Source: Athripsodes cinereus
Lineage: Eukaryota; Arthropoda; Insecta; Trichoptera; Leptoceridae
Reading direction: 5' to 3'
NCBI GenBank assembly: GCA_947579605.1
Contig: OX388312.1
Span: forward strand, 27,427,313 to 27,491,312
DNA length: 64,000 nt
Positions within the stretch are counted from its first letter, which is position 1, and each line of letters starts with the position of its first letter. A program made the position numbers and the translations under genes. The notes beneath the pieces were generated by a model. The model was not told where the DNA came from. It was given only the letters and a program-made list of their open reading frames with translations, and searched no databases. Below, piece after piece: positions 1 through 11,088 of the stretch.

Positions 1-40
1 TTTATTTATGTTGCATACACAAAAGTTATGCAGTTGTAGC

Positions 41-230
41 TAGAGGGTTATTCCCGGGAAATACCTTCAATTTTTATTTCCCGTTTCCCAGGAAAAAAGC
101 CCAACATTTCCCGGGAAAAAACATACATTATTACTATTAGTCATGCAGATTGCCATACCGATACCGAAATCTTTGTTTAGTGAACTGTAGACTCGTAATT
201 TTTCCGTAACGTGTCGTTCTAATAGTCGTA
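41..230 (+). mobile_element. End fragment of a non-autonomous hAT-type element
   Basis: Begins TAGAGGGTTATTCCCGGG and continues through the paired CCCGGG / TTTCCCG blocks seen at the right end of the complete element at 27604-28782 (there on the opposite strand). The match runs on into an inner block containing GTCATGCAGAT. Only this end is present, and the right border is approximate. No coding capacity is seen. Confidence 0.6.
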
Positions 231-261
231 ATAAAAAATGCAATTTCATAATCAACATATT

Positions 262-310
262 ACGAGGGCGGATTGATAAGTCCGGTAAAAATTAAACAAA
301 GAGTTACTTT
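262..310. mobile_element. Mariner terminal repeat fragment
   Basis: Reads TACGAGGGCGGATTGATAAG, close to the terminal repeat of the intact mariner at 7626-8911 (TACGAGGGTGGGTCAATAAG). No transposase follows; piggyBac-derived sequence starts within about 50 bases, so this is a solo end. Confidence 0.45.
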
Positions 311-314
311 CTCA

Positions 315-482
315 TTCTTTTGTTGCTATTGGCTTTATGCAAATAAAATGCATTCAGAAGAATGGTTTGGAACAAATGAATGCCTAATTTCTTGTACCAA
401 CGTAAAGTTTTCCTTCGACAGGGATGATAGGCAAGCATTTGATCATGGTAATCAACGCCGCTCATAAATTTATTATAGTTGA
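315..482 (-). pseudogene. piggyBac-like transposase fragment
   Basis: On the minus strand this encodes the stretch around NKFMSGVDYHDQM and RWYKKLGIHLFQT, typical of the piggyBac transposase (DDE_Tnp_1_7) around the third catalytic aspartate. It is nearly identical in DNA to 4698-4871, so it is a second copy of the same piece. It is cut at both ends and cannot be functional. Confidence 0.7.
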
Positions 483-715
483 CGAGGTCATCAACATTAT
501 TATAAAAGTACTTTGTTGTGCGCCAAAGATAGCTATAATATAATATAAAAATTTAAAAGTATAATTCAGTAGATAGCTCACATCAAAGAAAGGCCAAGAA
601 GTTCTGTCATTGCCAGATGTATTGTTATGGTCAATGATCTTTTTATATGTCATTTTTAACCCATTAATTTTAGTCTGGCGCTGCGCCCAAGTTGAATCAT
701 TTCGTGGACTTTTTT
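483..715. other. AT-rich stretch, nothing recognised
   Basis: Low-complexity AT-rich sequence with short chance reading frames only. Confidence 0.5.
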
Positions 716-719
716 CTTA

Positions 720-890
720 ATTTTTTTTGCAGTATCCTCATGTATATGTTTATTTTTAGTTCATTTTTTTTTTGCGATATCCTCATACATATGTGTATTT
801 TTTTTGCAATATCGTCATACATGTGTATATTTTTTTGCAATATCCTCATACATATGTATATTTTTATGCAATATCCTCATACATATTGTC
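720..890. repeat. Tandem repeat, about 31-34 bp unit, five copies
   Basis: A unit of the form TTTTTTGCAATATCCTCATA followed by CATATGTGTAT recurs about five times with small length changes in its T run. The open frames over it are by-products of the repeat. It looks like a minisatellite. Confidence 0.75.
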
Positions 891-895
891 ATGGT

Positions 896-1750
896 TCCAG
901 CTTTCCACAAAAGAAAAACTCGTGAAAACTTTTAACAATTTAATACAAAAACTGAATTTATCAAATATTCCTCTCTCTTCTGATTACAAGAAAACACTAT
1001 CCAGTTTTCGAGTTTCTCCATCTTTTTTATAGTTTTCCTCTCTTTGTCTTTCAACAAATGTGCTTTCTTTGTCTCCAGTCGACTCCTTCCATGAACCCAA
1101 TAATTCCAGGGTTATAACGTCTAAAACAACATTTAACTATTAGTATCCTTGATACGTACCTAATTCCTCGCTGGCTACCTCTTTCTCGTTCAAGTGTATT
1201 TTACTGCCCGACTATACTCCCTTCTTCAGCGAGGCCCAGGTACTATCAAAACTTACATCTATATAGATCTCTCTATGTATATTTCTCTCTTTACTTCTCG
1301 TCTTTATAACAGAGGAAAAGGGAACTCTACTCTCTACGTACACTAAAACCCAGTTTAGGTATGACTCAATTTATTGAAATAAAATAAAAACAAAAATCTT
1401 AGGCTATGAGTATAAACACAACATACGACAAAATTTTCAAATAAACGAAGAACGTAGACAATTTGATCTTCTTGACCCAAGACAAATCAATAAAATAACA
1501 GAGAAATCTACCCTTTGTAGATGCCTATAATTACCTCAAGTTTACAATCAACATAAACATATATCTAATCAACAGATAAAAAAAAAACAAAAAAAAAAAT
1601 CATGTCATAACACCAATATAAATCATACAATTAATAACATCATTATAACATGCTCAAATATACAATATATCCCTGCTTTATAGACCAAAAAAATTATATG
1701 TATGCTAAAGTTGATATTTTCAACTGACGGTACTTGGTGGAAATTCATGT
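896..1750. other. Intergenic, no gene seen
   Basis: No coding region, RNA gene or clear element is visible. The stretch is AT-rich with a poly(A)-like run near 1575-1600. Confidence 0.5.
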
Positions 1751-1751
1751 T

Positions 1752-1894
1752 GAATTAATTAAAATAAAACACTTATTTGTAGTATATCCACGGTGACTTT
1801 TTATTGGACGCGAGCCAGCCTTGAAAGCCGGCTCGCATCCAATAAAAAGTCACCGTGGATATACTACAAATAAGTGTTTTATTTTAATTAATTC
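1752..1894. repeat. Near-perfect 143-bp hairpin (foldback MITE)
   Basis: Arms of about 65-70 bases are almost exact reverse complements, from GAATTAATTAAAATAAAAC at the left to its complement at the right, with a short loop around CCTTGAAAGCC. Such hairpins are usually foldback MITEs. No target duplication was established. Confidence 0.8.
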
Positions 1895-1899
1895 TATAT

Positions 1900-3650
1900 G
1901 TATGCTTATTTTTTAGAATTCAAGATATTAGGGACATAAACAAACATCTAGCTTTATCAAATCTTTTAATCTTAATATTACTAATAAAGGCTTTGTTTAT
2001 CTCCAAACAGAGCTTTACAACCACTATTATCAATTATGTCAATTTTTATTTACTAACAGGTATAAAATATATTACTACGTCTCTATATATACCAGAAGAG
2101 ACACCAAAATCAGATATAAAATAAACAACAATGAGTATCGTGTCAGGGACACCCACAGACAAGGAAGGACAGATATTCCTTATTCTATATTTACTTGAAT
2201 TTAAATGTACATAACAGTCTTCCTTCGACACAATTTCTTGTAAAATAAACAATAATCTAGATACTAATATTACAACAAGGTGGCCACAAACTTGATTATT
2301 GCATAAATCATAATACGGTGTATTTACCCCACTCCAAGCGGCGCGAAAATCTCTCTCGTGCTGGTCCGGGGGATGCTTAGAAACACAGGTTTCGAGTAGG
2401 TTTGCACAGGTGAGCACTCACACTGAGTCCGATTATTCTTCTTTGTATGTAATTATTGTTAATACGAAACACCCAAAATAGTTTTTCCGTAACACGATTG
2501 ATTTCGCCACTTAAAAATTGCGAGGGTTTCTCTCTCGCCAACACAAATATCTTGAATCGTTCCCTAGGTGTTTTCCTCGAGTGTTTATAAGCACCACTTA
2601 TGGATAATTATTCGCCTTGGCGAGGTTTGTTACCTAGCTAAGTCAACGCGTTGTTATTATTATTATATCTTTATTATTATTATTAGCGTTTTAACTGGTT
2701 ATTATATTTTATCACTAAATTATATTAGATTATTATATAATATTGCGTAGATCTGTATTATGTTAAATATTTGTTTATTTATTTCTTTTCTGGGAAAGAT
2801 ATCGGAACCGTATTTTTTTTTTATTTATTTAACACGGCGACGGTAACACAATGAATATTACTATTAGTATTATTCGTAACCCACGAATTTAATTAATATT
2901 ATTAAACAAATTGTCATTAACAATTGTCAATCAATTTCAAAATAAGTTTCTATTCACACAGTTCTATGTTTCTCTGGAATCACTATGTTTAATCAACCAT
3001 CAAACTCGACACTGGCAATAAACTTTATGTTTCTTAAACTTTCCCGCAAACAAGAAACTATCTAATTAATTCGCGAACCGCAAGTCTCTACTTTTCCGCG
3101 TTCGCCGTCAGCCGATCAAGACTCAGTTATTCCAGCTAGACAGTCTTTGTAGAGCTTGAGGCAACTCAGAGATTCGTGAAGTAATGGTTGGTTGTCTCGT
3201 AATGAGAACTAGGATGTATTTTATGATGTACGTTTATTGTTTTCATTTTGCACCGTTTACTTTACACACATTTACACATTTTATTCCTTAATTCTAATAT
3301 AAATTTAAAAGGCACTATTGTATTAAATGATTTAAATAACTCGTAGCCACTCAAGTTTTTTGGTGCCCAGCGTCTCCGCCGAAGTGGGCGTATGGGCCGG
3401 TGTCCAACGCTATGTGGAGAGACATGAAGTTGTTGCAAGTGGCTTTGCAGGTAAGAAGAGAAAGAATATACGCCACACTATAAAAACGGTGATTATCATT
3501 GTACAAAAAACTAAGTTTTAATTTCAACTATGACATAATTTAAATTAAAACATCTATCTATTTACCTCACTTTGCCAAAATAAGTTAATTGAAATCCATA
3601 GTGGAAGATCTTAACCAAAGAAGTTGTTTTACTGGATGGCAAATGATAAT
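1900..3650. other. Intergenic, no gene recognised
   Basis: The longest frame (minus strand, 2046-2417) has no recognisable domain. A possible retroelement primer-binding-like string, TTTGGTGCCCAGCG, occurs near 3357, but no paired LTR or gag was found beside it. Confidence 0.4.
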
Positions 3651-3876
3651 AACAATTTATTAATTTCTTTGGAATGTGATTTTTACTACATGGCAATACT
3701 TAAATGTATATATGGCGTAGAGCAGTGGCCCCAGTATTTTAAATTCTGCAAAAAAATGTGCTTGCCATGAGCGACGTAGAAAGAACACCAAAGTGTTTTT
3801 TAAATTCAGTAAGCGCATAAACTTTTTACGATGAATGTCGAAGAGTGCCATTTTCCATTCATGCTCCATTCTATTC

Positions 3877-4356
3877 CTATCTTCCTCTATTCGCAATTTG
3901 TGGTTTTCCACTCTCGCAAACTCGCTGGTTTAAACTATCAAAATTTGAATAGCTTGTGGGCCTTGAGAAAAGTTGCAGTTTCCGCAAATCTGGATCAAGA
4001 TAAATATTGTTTTCCACGAGCCACGTTTTAATTTTGTTTATGCGAGAAGCAGATGTTGGCGATTTTAGTTTAATAAAGACGGTAAATTTTTCTGACATCC
4101 ATTTTTTTAAATTATGGGTATTCATTTCGGAGTGATAATCTTCACTCTTATTTGCTCTTTTCTGTGTTTGCCAGGAGTAGTTTGTATTTTCTTCTTTTAT
4201 CTGTCTGTTCCTATATAAAGGACTCATGTCCTCAATTGAAACCATACTTCCTAATCTACTCAACAAATGAGCGGCTTCTATTGCCGTCTTACATTCTCTA
4301 GAGAACCATAGAGATTGCACTTCTTTAGGAAAATGTCTCATAATGTCATTTACCAA
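3877..4356 (-). pseudogene. piggyBac-associated coding fragment (duplicated segment)
   Basis: A minus-strand frame encoding SRINKIKTWLVENN and YLDPDLRKLQLFSRPTS. The stretch 3880-4050 is a close duplicate of 4873-5040, which lies inside the recognisable piggyBac frame, so I assign both to the same transposon family. The frame lacks the piggyBac catalytic core and its remaining part is unrecognised. The two copies in the same orientation suggest a local duplication or a rearranged insertion. Confidence 0.5.
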
Positions 4357-4471
4357 TAAACTTGGGATTTCTTTTTAATCAACCTTGTTGGTTTCAATGA
4401 AAATAGTTGTCCCATTTTCTATTTGTGTAAATTAAACCTGAATACATTTTGTCTGCCTCTATAACACGGCT

Positions 4472-5203
4472 CTAAATAAAATCCAGGATTATCAGTACAC
4501 TCACTACATCAAAAAATTGATTCTTTTCTTTCTTTCCGTGTATCCCAGCAGATTTTACAATGTTTTCTCTTGGTCTTGCCCTTATTGTCTTTGTCTGTAA
4601 ATGATAGCAAATGCATTTTTTTTGAGGGTCGAGAATCAGGACGAGATGGAAGGGTACAATCAATTGTTCGATTACTGCTAGTCTGAAGTCATACAAACTC
4701 ATTCTTTTGTTGCTATTGGCTTTATGCAAATAAAATGCATTCAGAAGAATGGTTTGGAACAAATGAATGCCTAATTTCTTATACCAACGTAAAGTATTCC
4801 TTCGACAGGGATAATAGGCAAGCATTTGATCATGGTAATCAACGCCGCTCATAAATTTATTATAGTTGACTATTCGCAATCTGTGGTTTTCCACTCTCGC
4901 AAACTCGCTGGTAGCCCTATCAAAATTTGAATAGCTTGTGGGCCTTGAGAAAAGTTGCGGTTTCCGCAAATCTGGATCAAGATAAATATTGTTTTCCACG
5001 AGCCACGTTTTAATTTTGTTTACGCGAGAAGCAGATAAAATTTCAATAACCTTTTCTTGGGATTTCATTTTCAGTGATCTACTGTACTTACACGTATTTG
5101 TGTACGACTCTGTCCATATTATTTTTGTGGTGGTAAGTACTTGAACACTGCATTGATGCCGAAATACAGACATGTTTATGAGGTTGTATTTTATTACATA
5201 CAC
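4472..5203 (-). pseudogene. piggyBac-like transposase, C-terminal part
   Basis: An open minus-strand frame of 243 codons. Its middle carries NKFMSGVDYHDQMLAYY and RWYKKLGIHLFQTILLNAF, the piggyBac block around the third catalytic Asp followed by the conserved RWYKK helix. After that come a few cysteines (CICYHL), recalling the Cys-rich C-terminal tail of the family. The first two catalytic aspartates are absent, so it is a 5'-truncated remnant. Its N-terminal part repeats sequence seen at 3880-4050. No terminal inverted repeats or TTAA borders were found around it. Confidence 0.65.
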
Positions 5204-5239
5204 TGGAGATTTCTAACGGGTTGACACTTGAATTAACAC

Positions 5240-5352
5240 TAATGTTCATAAACTTTTTAAACAAATCAATAACTTAGATACAAATTCTTCTTCTGGTAAA
5301 ACATCTATCAGGTCACCAATATAGCTAAGTTCATCTGACAAAGTTCTTAATA
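5240..5352 (-). pseudogene. copia Gag fragment, 3' part (split by mariner)
   Basis: Minus strand encodes RTLSDELSYIGDLIDVLPEE, which continues the copia-type Gag (UBN2 family) ending NYL at 6287. The two halves are separated by the mariner at 5353-6284. Reading stops shortly after EEEFVSKLL. It is the 3' half of a gag interrupted by insertion. Confidence 0.7.
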
Positions 5353-6284
5353 TTAGGTCCTTACATATGAAATTGGCGTTTGGCGAACTGGCAACTTTGA
5401 TTCAAAATATGTGGCGTTCGGCTAGGAATTCCAAATTCAAATTTATTTCAAATTTAAGACCATGTATTTCTGTGTTCGAATTACGAAATTTATTTGTTAT
5501 CGCATCATTTGTTTTTCTTTCACATCGTTCTGTTCACAATATGGAGAACTTAAAATATCGCTATATTTACGAATATGAGTTTCACCTCGGCACTAGTGCT
5601 GCAGAAACGGCTCGTAGGATTAACAATGCGTATGGGGAAGCTACTGCAAAAGAAAATACGGTACGTTATTGGTTCCAACGTTTCCGTTCTGGAAATTTTG
5701 ACCTACAGAACAAGCCTCGTGGACGGCCGGAGACACAAGTTGATAACGAAGAATTAAAAGCAATTGTGGAAGCAGATCCATCGCAAACCACGTCAGAGTT
5801 AGCGGCAGGCTTCGGTGTGAGTGATAAAACCATTTTGATTCACTTGAAACAAATTGGAAAAGTGAAAAAACTTGAAAAATGGGTACCGCATGAATTGGTA
5901 CTGCTGCTTCAGGACAACGCTCGACCACATACGGCACGTTTGACGACCGCAAAACTACGGGAGCTGCGACTGGAATGTCTTCGACACCCACCATACTCCC
6001 CGGACCTTGCTCCAACTGATTACCATTTTTTTCGGAATTTGGACAACTTCATGCAAGGAAAAAAATTCAATTCTCACGAGGCTGTCCAAACGGCCTTCAA
6101 AGATTTTATTGATTCTCGCTCACACACTTTTTTTAGTAAAGGAATCAATGAACTACCTTCGAGATGGCAAAAGTGCATAGATAGCCATGGTACATACTTT
6201 GACTAAATAAAAAAATAGTTTCATAAAAAAAAATCGTTTTCATTTCTGCCATATGAAACGCCAATTTCATATGTAAGGACCTAA
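5353..6284 (+). mobile_element. Internally deleted mariner element
   Basis: Terminal inverted repeats TTAGGTCCTTACATATGAAA at the left and their complement at the right bound a 932-bp element flanked by TA (5351-5352 and 6285-6286), the mariner target duplication. It sits inside a copia gag. A full mariner of this group is about 1.3 kb, so roughly 370 bp are missing; the loss is visible in the transposase. Confidence 0.88.
5541..6206 (+). pseudogene. Mariner transposase with in-frame deletion of the first catalytic Asp region
   Basis: I place the start at MENLKYRY, the usual N-terminus of cecropia-type mariner transposases; the frame is also open upstream through the 5' UTR. The 221-residue frame has the helix-turn-helix half (VRYWFQRFRSG, GVSDKTI), the linker WVPHEL at residues 114-119, then jumps at once to LLQDNARPHTA (D125) and YSPDLAPTD (D160), keeping the 34-residue spacing. 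About 124 residues including the first catalytic Asp are absent, with the frame maintained. It cannot catalyse transposition but retains the DNA-binding half. Confidence 0.88.
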
Positions 6285-6286
6285 TA

Positions 6287-6811
6287 GATAATTTAACTTT
6301 TCTTTTTTACTTACGATTGCTCCAGCTTTCTTTAGGTCGTTCATTGCCCTCTCAAAATCAATAAAAAATAATTTGCTTTCTTGATATTTTTCCAATTTAA
6401 TATTTTCCAATTTGTTTCTTAGAATAATTTGTAACGCTGTTGATTCCTTACAATATATTTTGTCCAATTTCTGTATTATCTCAAATGCTGTTTCTTCTTC
6501 ACCTATGAATTCTAGCTGTTTATTTGAGATTGCACTGTATATATATAATTTATTATTATTAAATCATTTATATTGCGATGTTTTCATGATTCAAATCATC
6601 TCAAGGGCGCATTTACACTTATTTCACATTGCTTTTAAATTTATATCATCCCATTCTTCTTTATAATTTTTTCCTTCCTTCCTTTTTATTACTTCTTTAA
6701 CCTCAGAAACTTGATCAATCTTCCTTTAACCTCAGAAACTTGATCAATCTTCTTTTCCATTTACCATACTCCGATCCGCCCATCAAATACTGGTATCATA
6801 ATTTCATCCAT
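6287..6811 (-). pseudogene. copia Gag fragment, 5' part
   Basis: Starts at ATG 6809-6811 with MDEIMIPVFDG, then SEYGKWKRRLIKFLRL in another frame, then AFEIIQKLDKIYCKES and AMNDLKKAGAIVSKKEKLNY: the order of a copia-type Gag (UBN2). A frameshift and a direct duplication of about 29 bp (6693-6750, unit CTTTAACCTCAGAAACTTGA plus TCAATCTT) break the frame. It is interrupted at 6284 by the mariner element and resumes at 5352. Confidence 0.75.
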
Positions 6812-6909
6812 TTTAATCTTTTAGCACTATTTTCAGTAAACACTTTTTACAGCTCCACAATTTATTTCTTTTTGTTTTTAAACCACTTTTTCTCTTTATT
6901 TTGTAACCA

Positions 6910-7189
6910 GGCTCTGCTACCATGTTAAATATTTGGAAAGAAAGACACCCTTCCAGTGCAACAACAGTTTATTGACACAATAATTTTACAACATGAAGAA
7001 AGTTGTTCCTTTAACACAATACATATTAATATACAACAATACATAAACCATAGACAATAATATATAAATTTACTTATTACCAACACAAATAACAATAATA
7101 AATGACAAACACTTAAACAACAATAATTTTTATTACAAAGTTTCTAGAAATGTAATTTGGAATGATATTCCTTAAAACAAGGTGTAACA
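6910..7189 (-). mobile_element. copia-type LTR with adjoining primer-binding site
   Basis: On the minus strand an LTR candidate runs from TGTTACACCTTG (7189) to AAATATTTAACA (6923) and is followed at once by TGGTAGCAGAGCC (6922-6910). That string fits the 3' end of initiator tRNA-Met, the primer used by copia elements. The LTR is about 267 bp with TGTTA...TAACA ends. Together with the gag at 5240-6811 it makes the 5' end of a degraded copia element; no pol or second LTR is present. Confidence 0.7.
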
Positions 7190-7194
7190 CAAAG

Positions 7195-7540
7195 AGTTAC
7201 ATTGCACACAGAGCACAAATATCGTAAATATTTTTTACATTTATAAAAAATCCAATATTTGTTAAGATTTTTCGCAAGTGTTCATGACTTCCATCGAAGA
7301 TTAAATTATCCCGCACAACTTGCAACAAACTTCTCAAATTAGCCACCTCTTTTTTCACAATGTAAAAAAAAATGCTCTTTGTGGAGAATGGAGCAGATGT
7401 CGAAATCATCAAACTCTTTTTTTGGATGCCCTTTTCTATGTTTGCCCGTCGGCGTTGTAAATTTGCCTCCGTTTGTATTTCCTTCTTTTATAATTCTTCT
7501 TATAGAACTCACAGATATTCTTGAAAAAAATTGAAACATT
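7195..7540 (-). pseudogene. DDE_3-type transposase, N-terminal HTH fragment
   Basis: Minus-strand frames encode SVSSIRRIIKEG, HRKGHPKKEFDDFDICSI and, in a shifted frame, YIVKKEVANLRSLLQVVRDN and HEHLRKILTNIGF. This is the N-terminal helix-turn-helix layout of a widespread insect family of Tc1/IS630-like transposases with a DDE_3 domain. At least one frameshift breaks it, and the catalytic part is missing next to the copia LTR. A related but different copy is at 13401-14480. Confidence 0.6.
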
Positions 7541-7625
7541 GAAATTCGTCAGCGGTACAGTCATTCAACTTCCTAGAAACACAGGATCGTCATATTGATT
7601 TATTTAAACATATAGGCGGCTAGTA

Positions 7626-8911
7626 CGAGGGTGGGTCAATAAGTCCTTAGAAAAAAGCATTAAAACAGTTTTTATTTTTGTATTTTTTTTTTAATAATCT
7701 CCTTGGAGCTCAATACACTTGGTTAGACGTTTCTCAATTTTTTTTAAACCGTCAGAAAAATAAGTTTTCGGAAGGTCCTCAAAATAAGCATTTGTCCGAT
7801 CGATGACTTCTTCATTTGAAAAAAAACGTTGTCCACTTAGCCATTTTTTTAAGTTTGGGAAAAGGAAAAAGTCACTGGGGGCTAAATCTGGCGAATACGG
7901 TGGGTGGTCGACCAATTCGAACTTCAATTCTTCAATTTTAGCCATTGATCGTAAACATGTGTGAACACGGGCATTGTCCTGATGAAAGAGGATTTTTTTC
8001 CTGTTTAAATGAGGCCGTTTATCTTCAATTTTGTTTTTTAGCTGGTCCAATAAAGATGCATAATAATCCCCTGTTATTGTTTTTCCTTTTTCCAAATAGT
8101 CAACGAAAATAATTCCACGTGCATCCCAAAATACAGTAGCCATAACCTTACCAGCTGATTTTACGGTTTTCGCCTTCTTTGGACATGGTTCGCCTTTCGC
8201 AATCCACTGCTTTGACTGTTCTTTCGTCTCGGGAGTATAGTGGTGTATCCATGTTTCATCTACAGTCACAAAGCGACGAAAAAATTCATCCGGATTGCGT
8301 TGCATGAGCGACAACAGGGCTTTAGAGGCCACCACCCTATTGCGTTTATTGTCGACTGTGAGCAAACGCGGCACCCATCTTGCAGAAATTTTTTTCATGC
8401 CCAATTTGTCATGTAAAATAGAAATGACGCTACCTTTTGAGATCCCTGTAACCTCAATTATCTCACTCAACTTTAATCTTCGGTCATTTAACACCATATC
8501 GTGGATTTTATTGATCATTTCTGGTGTAGTCACCTCTACAGGACGTCCTGAGCGTGGTTCACCCTTTGTTGATGTACGACCACGTTTAAATTCATTTAAC
8601 CAGTTATAAATAGTTGCAAGTGAAGGAGCAGATGTGCCATGAACTAAATCCAACTCATTTTTTATTTCCTTTGCTGTTAACCCTTTTATATTAAAATGTT
8701 TAATAACAGCTCTAAACTCAATTTTCTCCATTTTTGTAAACAAGCAAATTTGTAAACAAACAAATGTACGAGAAACACACAACAACACGACCAATCTGAT
8801 TGAAACTTCGCAGCATACTGAATCGGTAGTGCCGCTGCATGAAAACAAACCGCTTACAGTACTAGTCGCGCCACCTGTCGGCTTTTCTAAGGACTTATTG
8901 ACCCACCCTCG
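7626..8911 (-). mobile_element. Complete mariner element
   Basis: A 1286-bp element with inverted ends CGAGGGTGGGTCAATAAGTC and complement, flanked by TA (7624-7625 and 8912-8913). It holds one uninterrupted transposase frame on the minus strand, so both parts needed for mobility, termini and transposase, appear intact. Confidence 0.93.
7691..8731 (-). CDS. Mariner transposase, DD34D, full length
   Basis: The 346-residue product starts at MEKIEFRAVIKHF inside the element; the frame is open further upstream but that part is outside the usual protein. It has two N-terminal helix-turn-helix regions (about residues 1-110), the linker WVPRLL at 119-124, and the catalytic triad: D158 in FVTVDETW, D252 in FHQDNARVHT and D287 in YSPDLAPSD, with exactly 34 residues between the last two. 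The layout resembles the irritans/vertumnana branch of mariners (Himar1-like). The enzyme acts in the nucleus, binding the element's inverted ends and moving it by cut-and-paste into TA sites. No stop or frameshift was seen, suggesting recent activity or arrival. Confidence 0.92.
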   Translation of the reverse strand: MEKIEFRAVIKHFNIKGLTAKEIKNELDLVHGTSAPSLATIYNWLNEFKRGRTSTKGEPRSGRPVEVTTPEMINKIHDMVLNDRRLKLSEIIEVTGISKGSVISILHDKLGMKKISARWVPRLLTVDNKRNRVVASKALLSLMQRNPDEFFRRFVTVDETWIHHYTPETKEQSKQWIAKGEPCPKKAKTVKSAGKVMATVFWDARGIIFVDYLEKGKTITGDYYASLLDQLKNKIEDKRPHLNRKKILFHQDNARVHTCLRSMAKIEELKFELVDHPPYSPDLAPSDFFLFPNLKKWLSGQRFFSNEEVIDRTNAYFEDLPKTYFSDGLKKIEKRLTKCIELQGDY

Positions 8912-8913
8912 TA

Positions 8914-9130
8914 CCTTTAAAATAAAATTATACAGTACACAAAAAGGATAAAATCGCATACTAATTCAAAGCATTTAACAAACTACAAAAATAACATCAC
9001 AATAATTTTTCTACTTAATTATCTCATTTCTCCTGCACAACATTAGTTAAAAATTTCAATACAGCTCATAATAATAATAATAATAATCTCAGAAAACTGG
9101 GAGTAGATGACAGGCTCAAATACAGCATGC
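8914..9130. other. AT-rich spacer with ATA microsatellite
   Basis: Holds an (ATA)n run near 9068-9086. No gene seen. Confidence 0.5.
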
Positions 9131-10169
9131 AGAAGGCCGTAGGGTAAGTCCAAATCACCTGGTCCAGCACTGGTTGCTCGACCATCTCAGAAAAAATTGA
9201 TTTTTTTTGTGCTATCACCCCAACATGTTGGTAGTTCAAAATGATAATTATTTTAATTTTATTGGTTTTAGTTTTTGTGTGGCGGCCATATTTGTTTTAC
9301 AAGGCGGAGACATTTTCGCAGTTTAAAGGGTTTGCGAAAACTTGAATATCTCAGGTCCTATTTATTTTATCAACATAAAACTAAAAGTAATTTGTTAATA
9401 GGAATATAAGCTTTAAGGTTGTAACAATACATTTTCACCTAAATATAATTCTAAGGGATGAAATTTCAGTCTACATTCTTAACTCTTTTTTGTAAAAACT
9501 CCCATTTTCACGGGAAGATTTTGGACGAAGGGAAAGAGTCCACTCATCAAAACTTTTTTGACAAACAACTAGGTACTAGTTGTGTTGATAAACAAAATTT
9601 CAAGTCTCAGACTTGACCCCCCTCTTCACAAAAAAATTTCATAATTTGGAAATTCTCAAAATTTTCCATTTTCCGAGCTCAATATCTCTGGTGGGGGACT
9701 AGGTAAAAATTTGAAATGTCACTCCATAATAGACCTATACCATAGTATTAAGTGGCAAAAATTTGGAGTTTGAGATTTTACTAGGAGCAGAGATATGGCA
9801 ATCACAAAATGTCCAAAAATTAGTACTTCAACGGGCATACCGCATCAGCATATATAGAATATAAAATTGTTTACTAATAGTAAATCAATGTATATTAGAT
9901 AATATTTACAAAATACAATTCCAAATAGTAAAATACCATGTAATATAATTAAATATCTTGATTGTTTGTGGGGGTGGGGGGGTTAAAATTCTGGGAGAAC
10001 TGGCAGCCTGAATCAAAATAATGCACAATTCAGTGGGTGAATATAACGTATTTAAGTCGATTAATATGTGACATGGTTCTTGGCAAAAAAGACATTTTAC
10101 ACAAAATAACTTGAAGTCTCAAGGCTTACTGTTATACACACATTAATTTAAAAGCAAACTTCTTTCTGC

Positions 10170-10560
10170 TAGCTAATACAATTTTGGTGTACAACAAAGA
10201 GCTTAGAGATCGCCTCGCACAATTGAGGGGTGATAGTGTGAAAACGGCCAGTCACAGTTGTAAATTCCATTGATGCGAGCTTTCTCAGAATGTTATTCAT
10301 AGGTACCCAGGTCTTGTCACCTTGAAACTTTGAATGAGGTTCGTGGCCTAGCTAGCTCATAAAAGTGAACTTTCAGGTCATTGTTTTCGATGCTTATTTC
10401 CTCAATAACTCCAAGGTACCATTGCTCTTCATATATGCATGCAACTATGTCTTCTTTCTGGAGGTATAATGAGGCAGTTTTTGACACAAGTATGTCATCA
10501 CAGTCGTCAGAGGAATAAAATCACCTATGTACTTGCCTCAAGTCATTATTGATGCCACTA
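10170..10560 (-). pseudogene. Degraded coding trace in the inverted-repeat core, unrecognised
   Basis: Minus-strand translation gives EDIVACIYEEQWYLGVIEEI and VHFYELARPRTSFKV, then in another frame WVPMNNIL and TTVTGRFHTI. The pattern resembles a short domain of unknown function often found near transposable-element genes in animals, in which an aromatic-rich opening is followed by a WVP and a GR-Y/H block. Stops and frameshifts are present. I cannot assign a function and the call rests on pattern memory only. Confidence 0.3.
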
Positions 10561-11088
10561 TCTCTCATTACAAAAAGTCGATTATAGCAGGTAGCACATA
10601 AAGATTTTCGAGGAATAAGATTAATCAAGTGATTTTTTTCCTTAGGTAAATGTTAAACTTTGATTTCTCTGAGGCCTTTAATTATAGTTTTTTATGGATC
10701 TTTAGTGGGTCACAACAAGAATTTTCAAACAGATGGTTGTACTTAACAAAATACTTGACTTCATGATACTTGCAGATGATAACATTACACTGTTTATAAC
10801 TCAAAAGATTTCTGCCTTCTTCACATTCCATGTTTCAAAACTATGACACAAAGAGTACAAAGACAACCTTCGTCTTTGGCTGCTAACAGAAAACTAACCT
10901 AGGCTGGGAGAGTACACAGCGTTCATGCTAATAAAAGACTGTGCCTGCTCAAACAAGATCCAACAGGTTAAAATATGATTCAGACTGCTATTTCTCCCTG
11001 AGTTTTAGTACCCCGCCCCCCACACAAAATAAAGATATTTAATTATATAACATGGTATTATACTACTTAGATTTCCATATAATGAGTT

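Noticed and set aside
692..1032. Hydrophobic small proteins
   Set aside because: Frames fall on a T-rich tandem repeat; Phe/Ile richness is a by-product.
2046..2417. Protein-coding gene of 123 codons on the minus strand
   Set aside because: No recognisable domain, no splice or context support, and AT-rich codon pattern like the surroundings.
3355..3480. Retroviral/LTR primer-binding site (TTTGGTGCCCAGCG)
   Set aside because: No LTR pair or gag found beside it; a chance match is likely.
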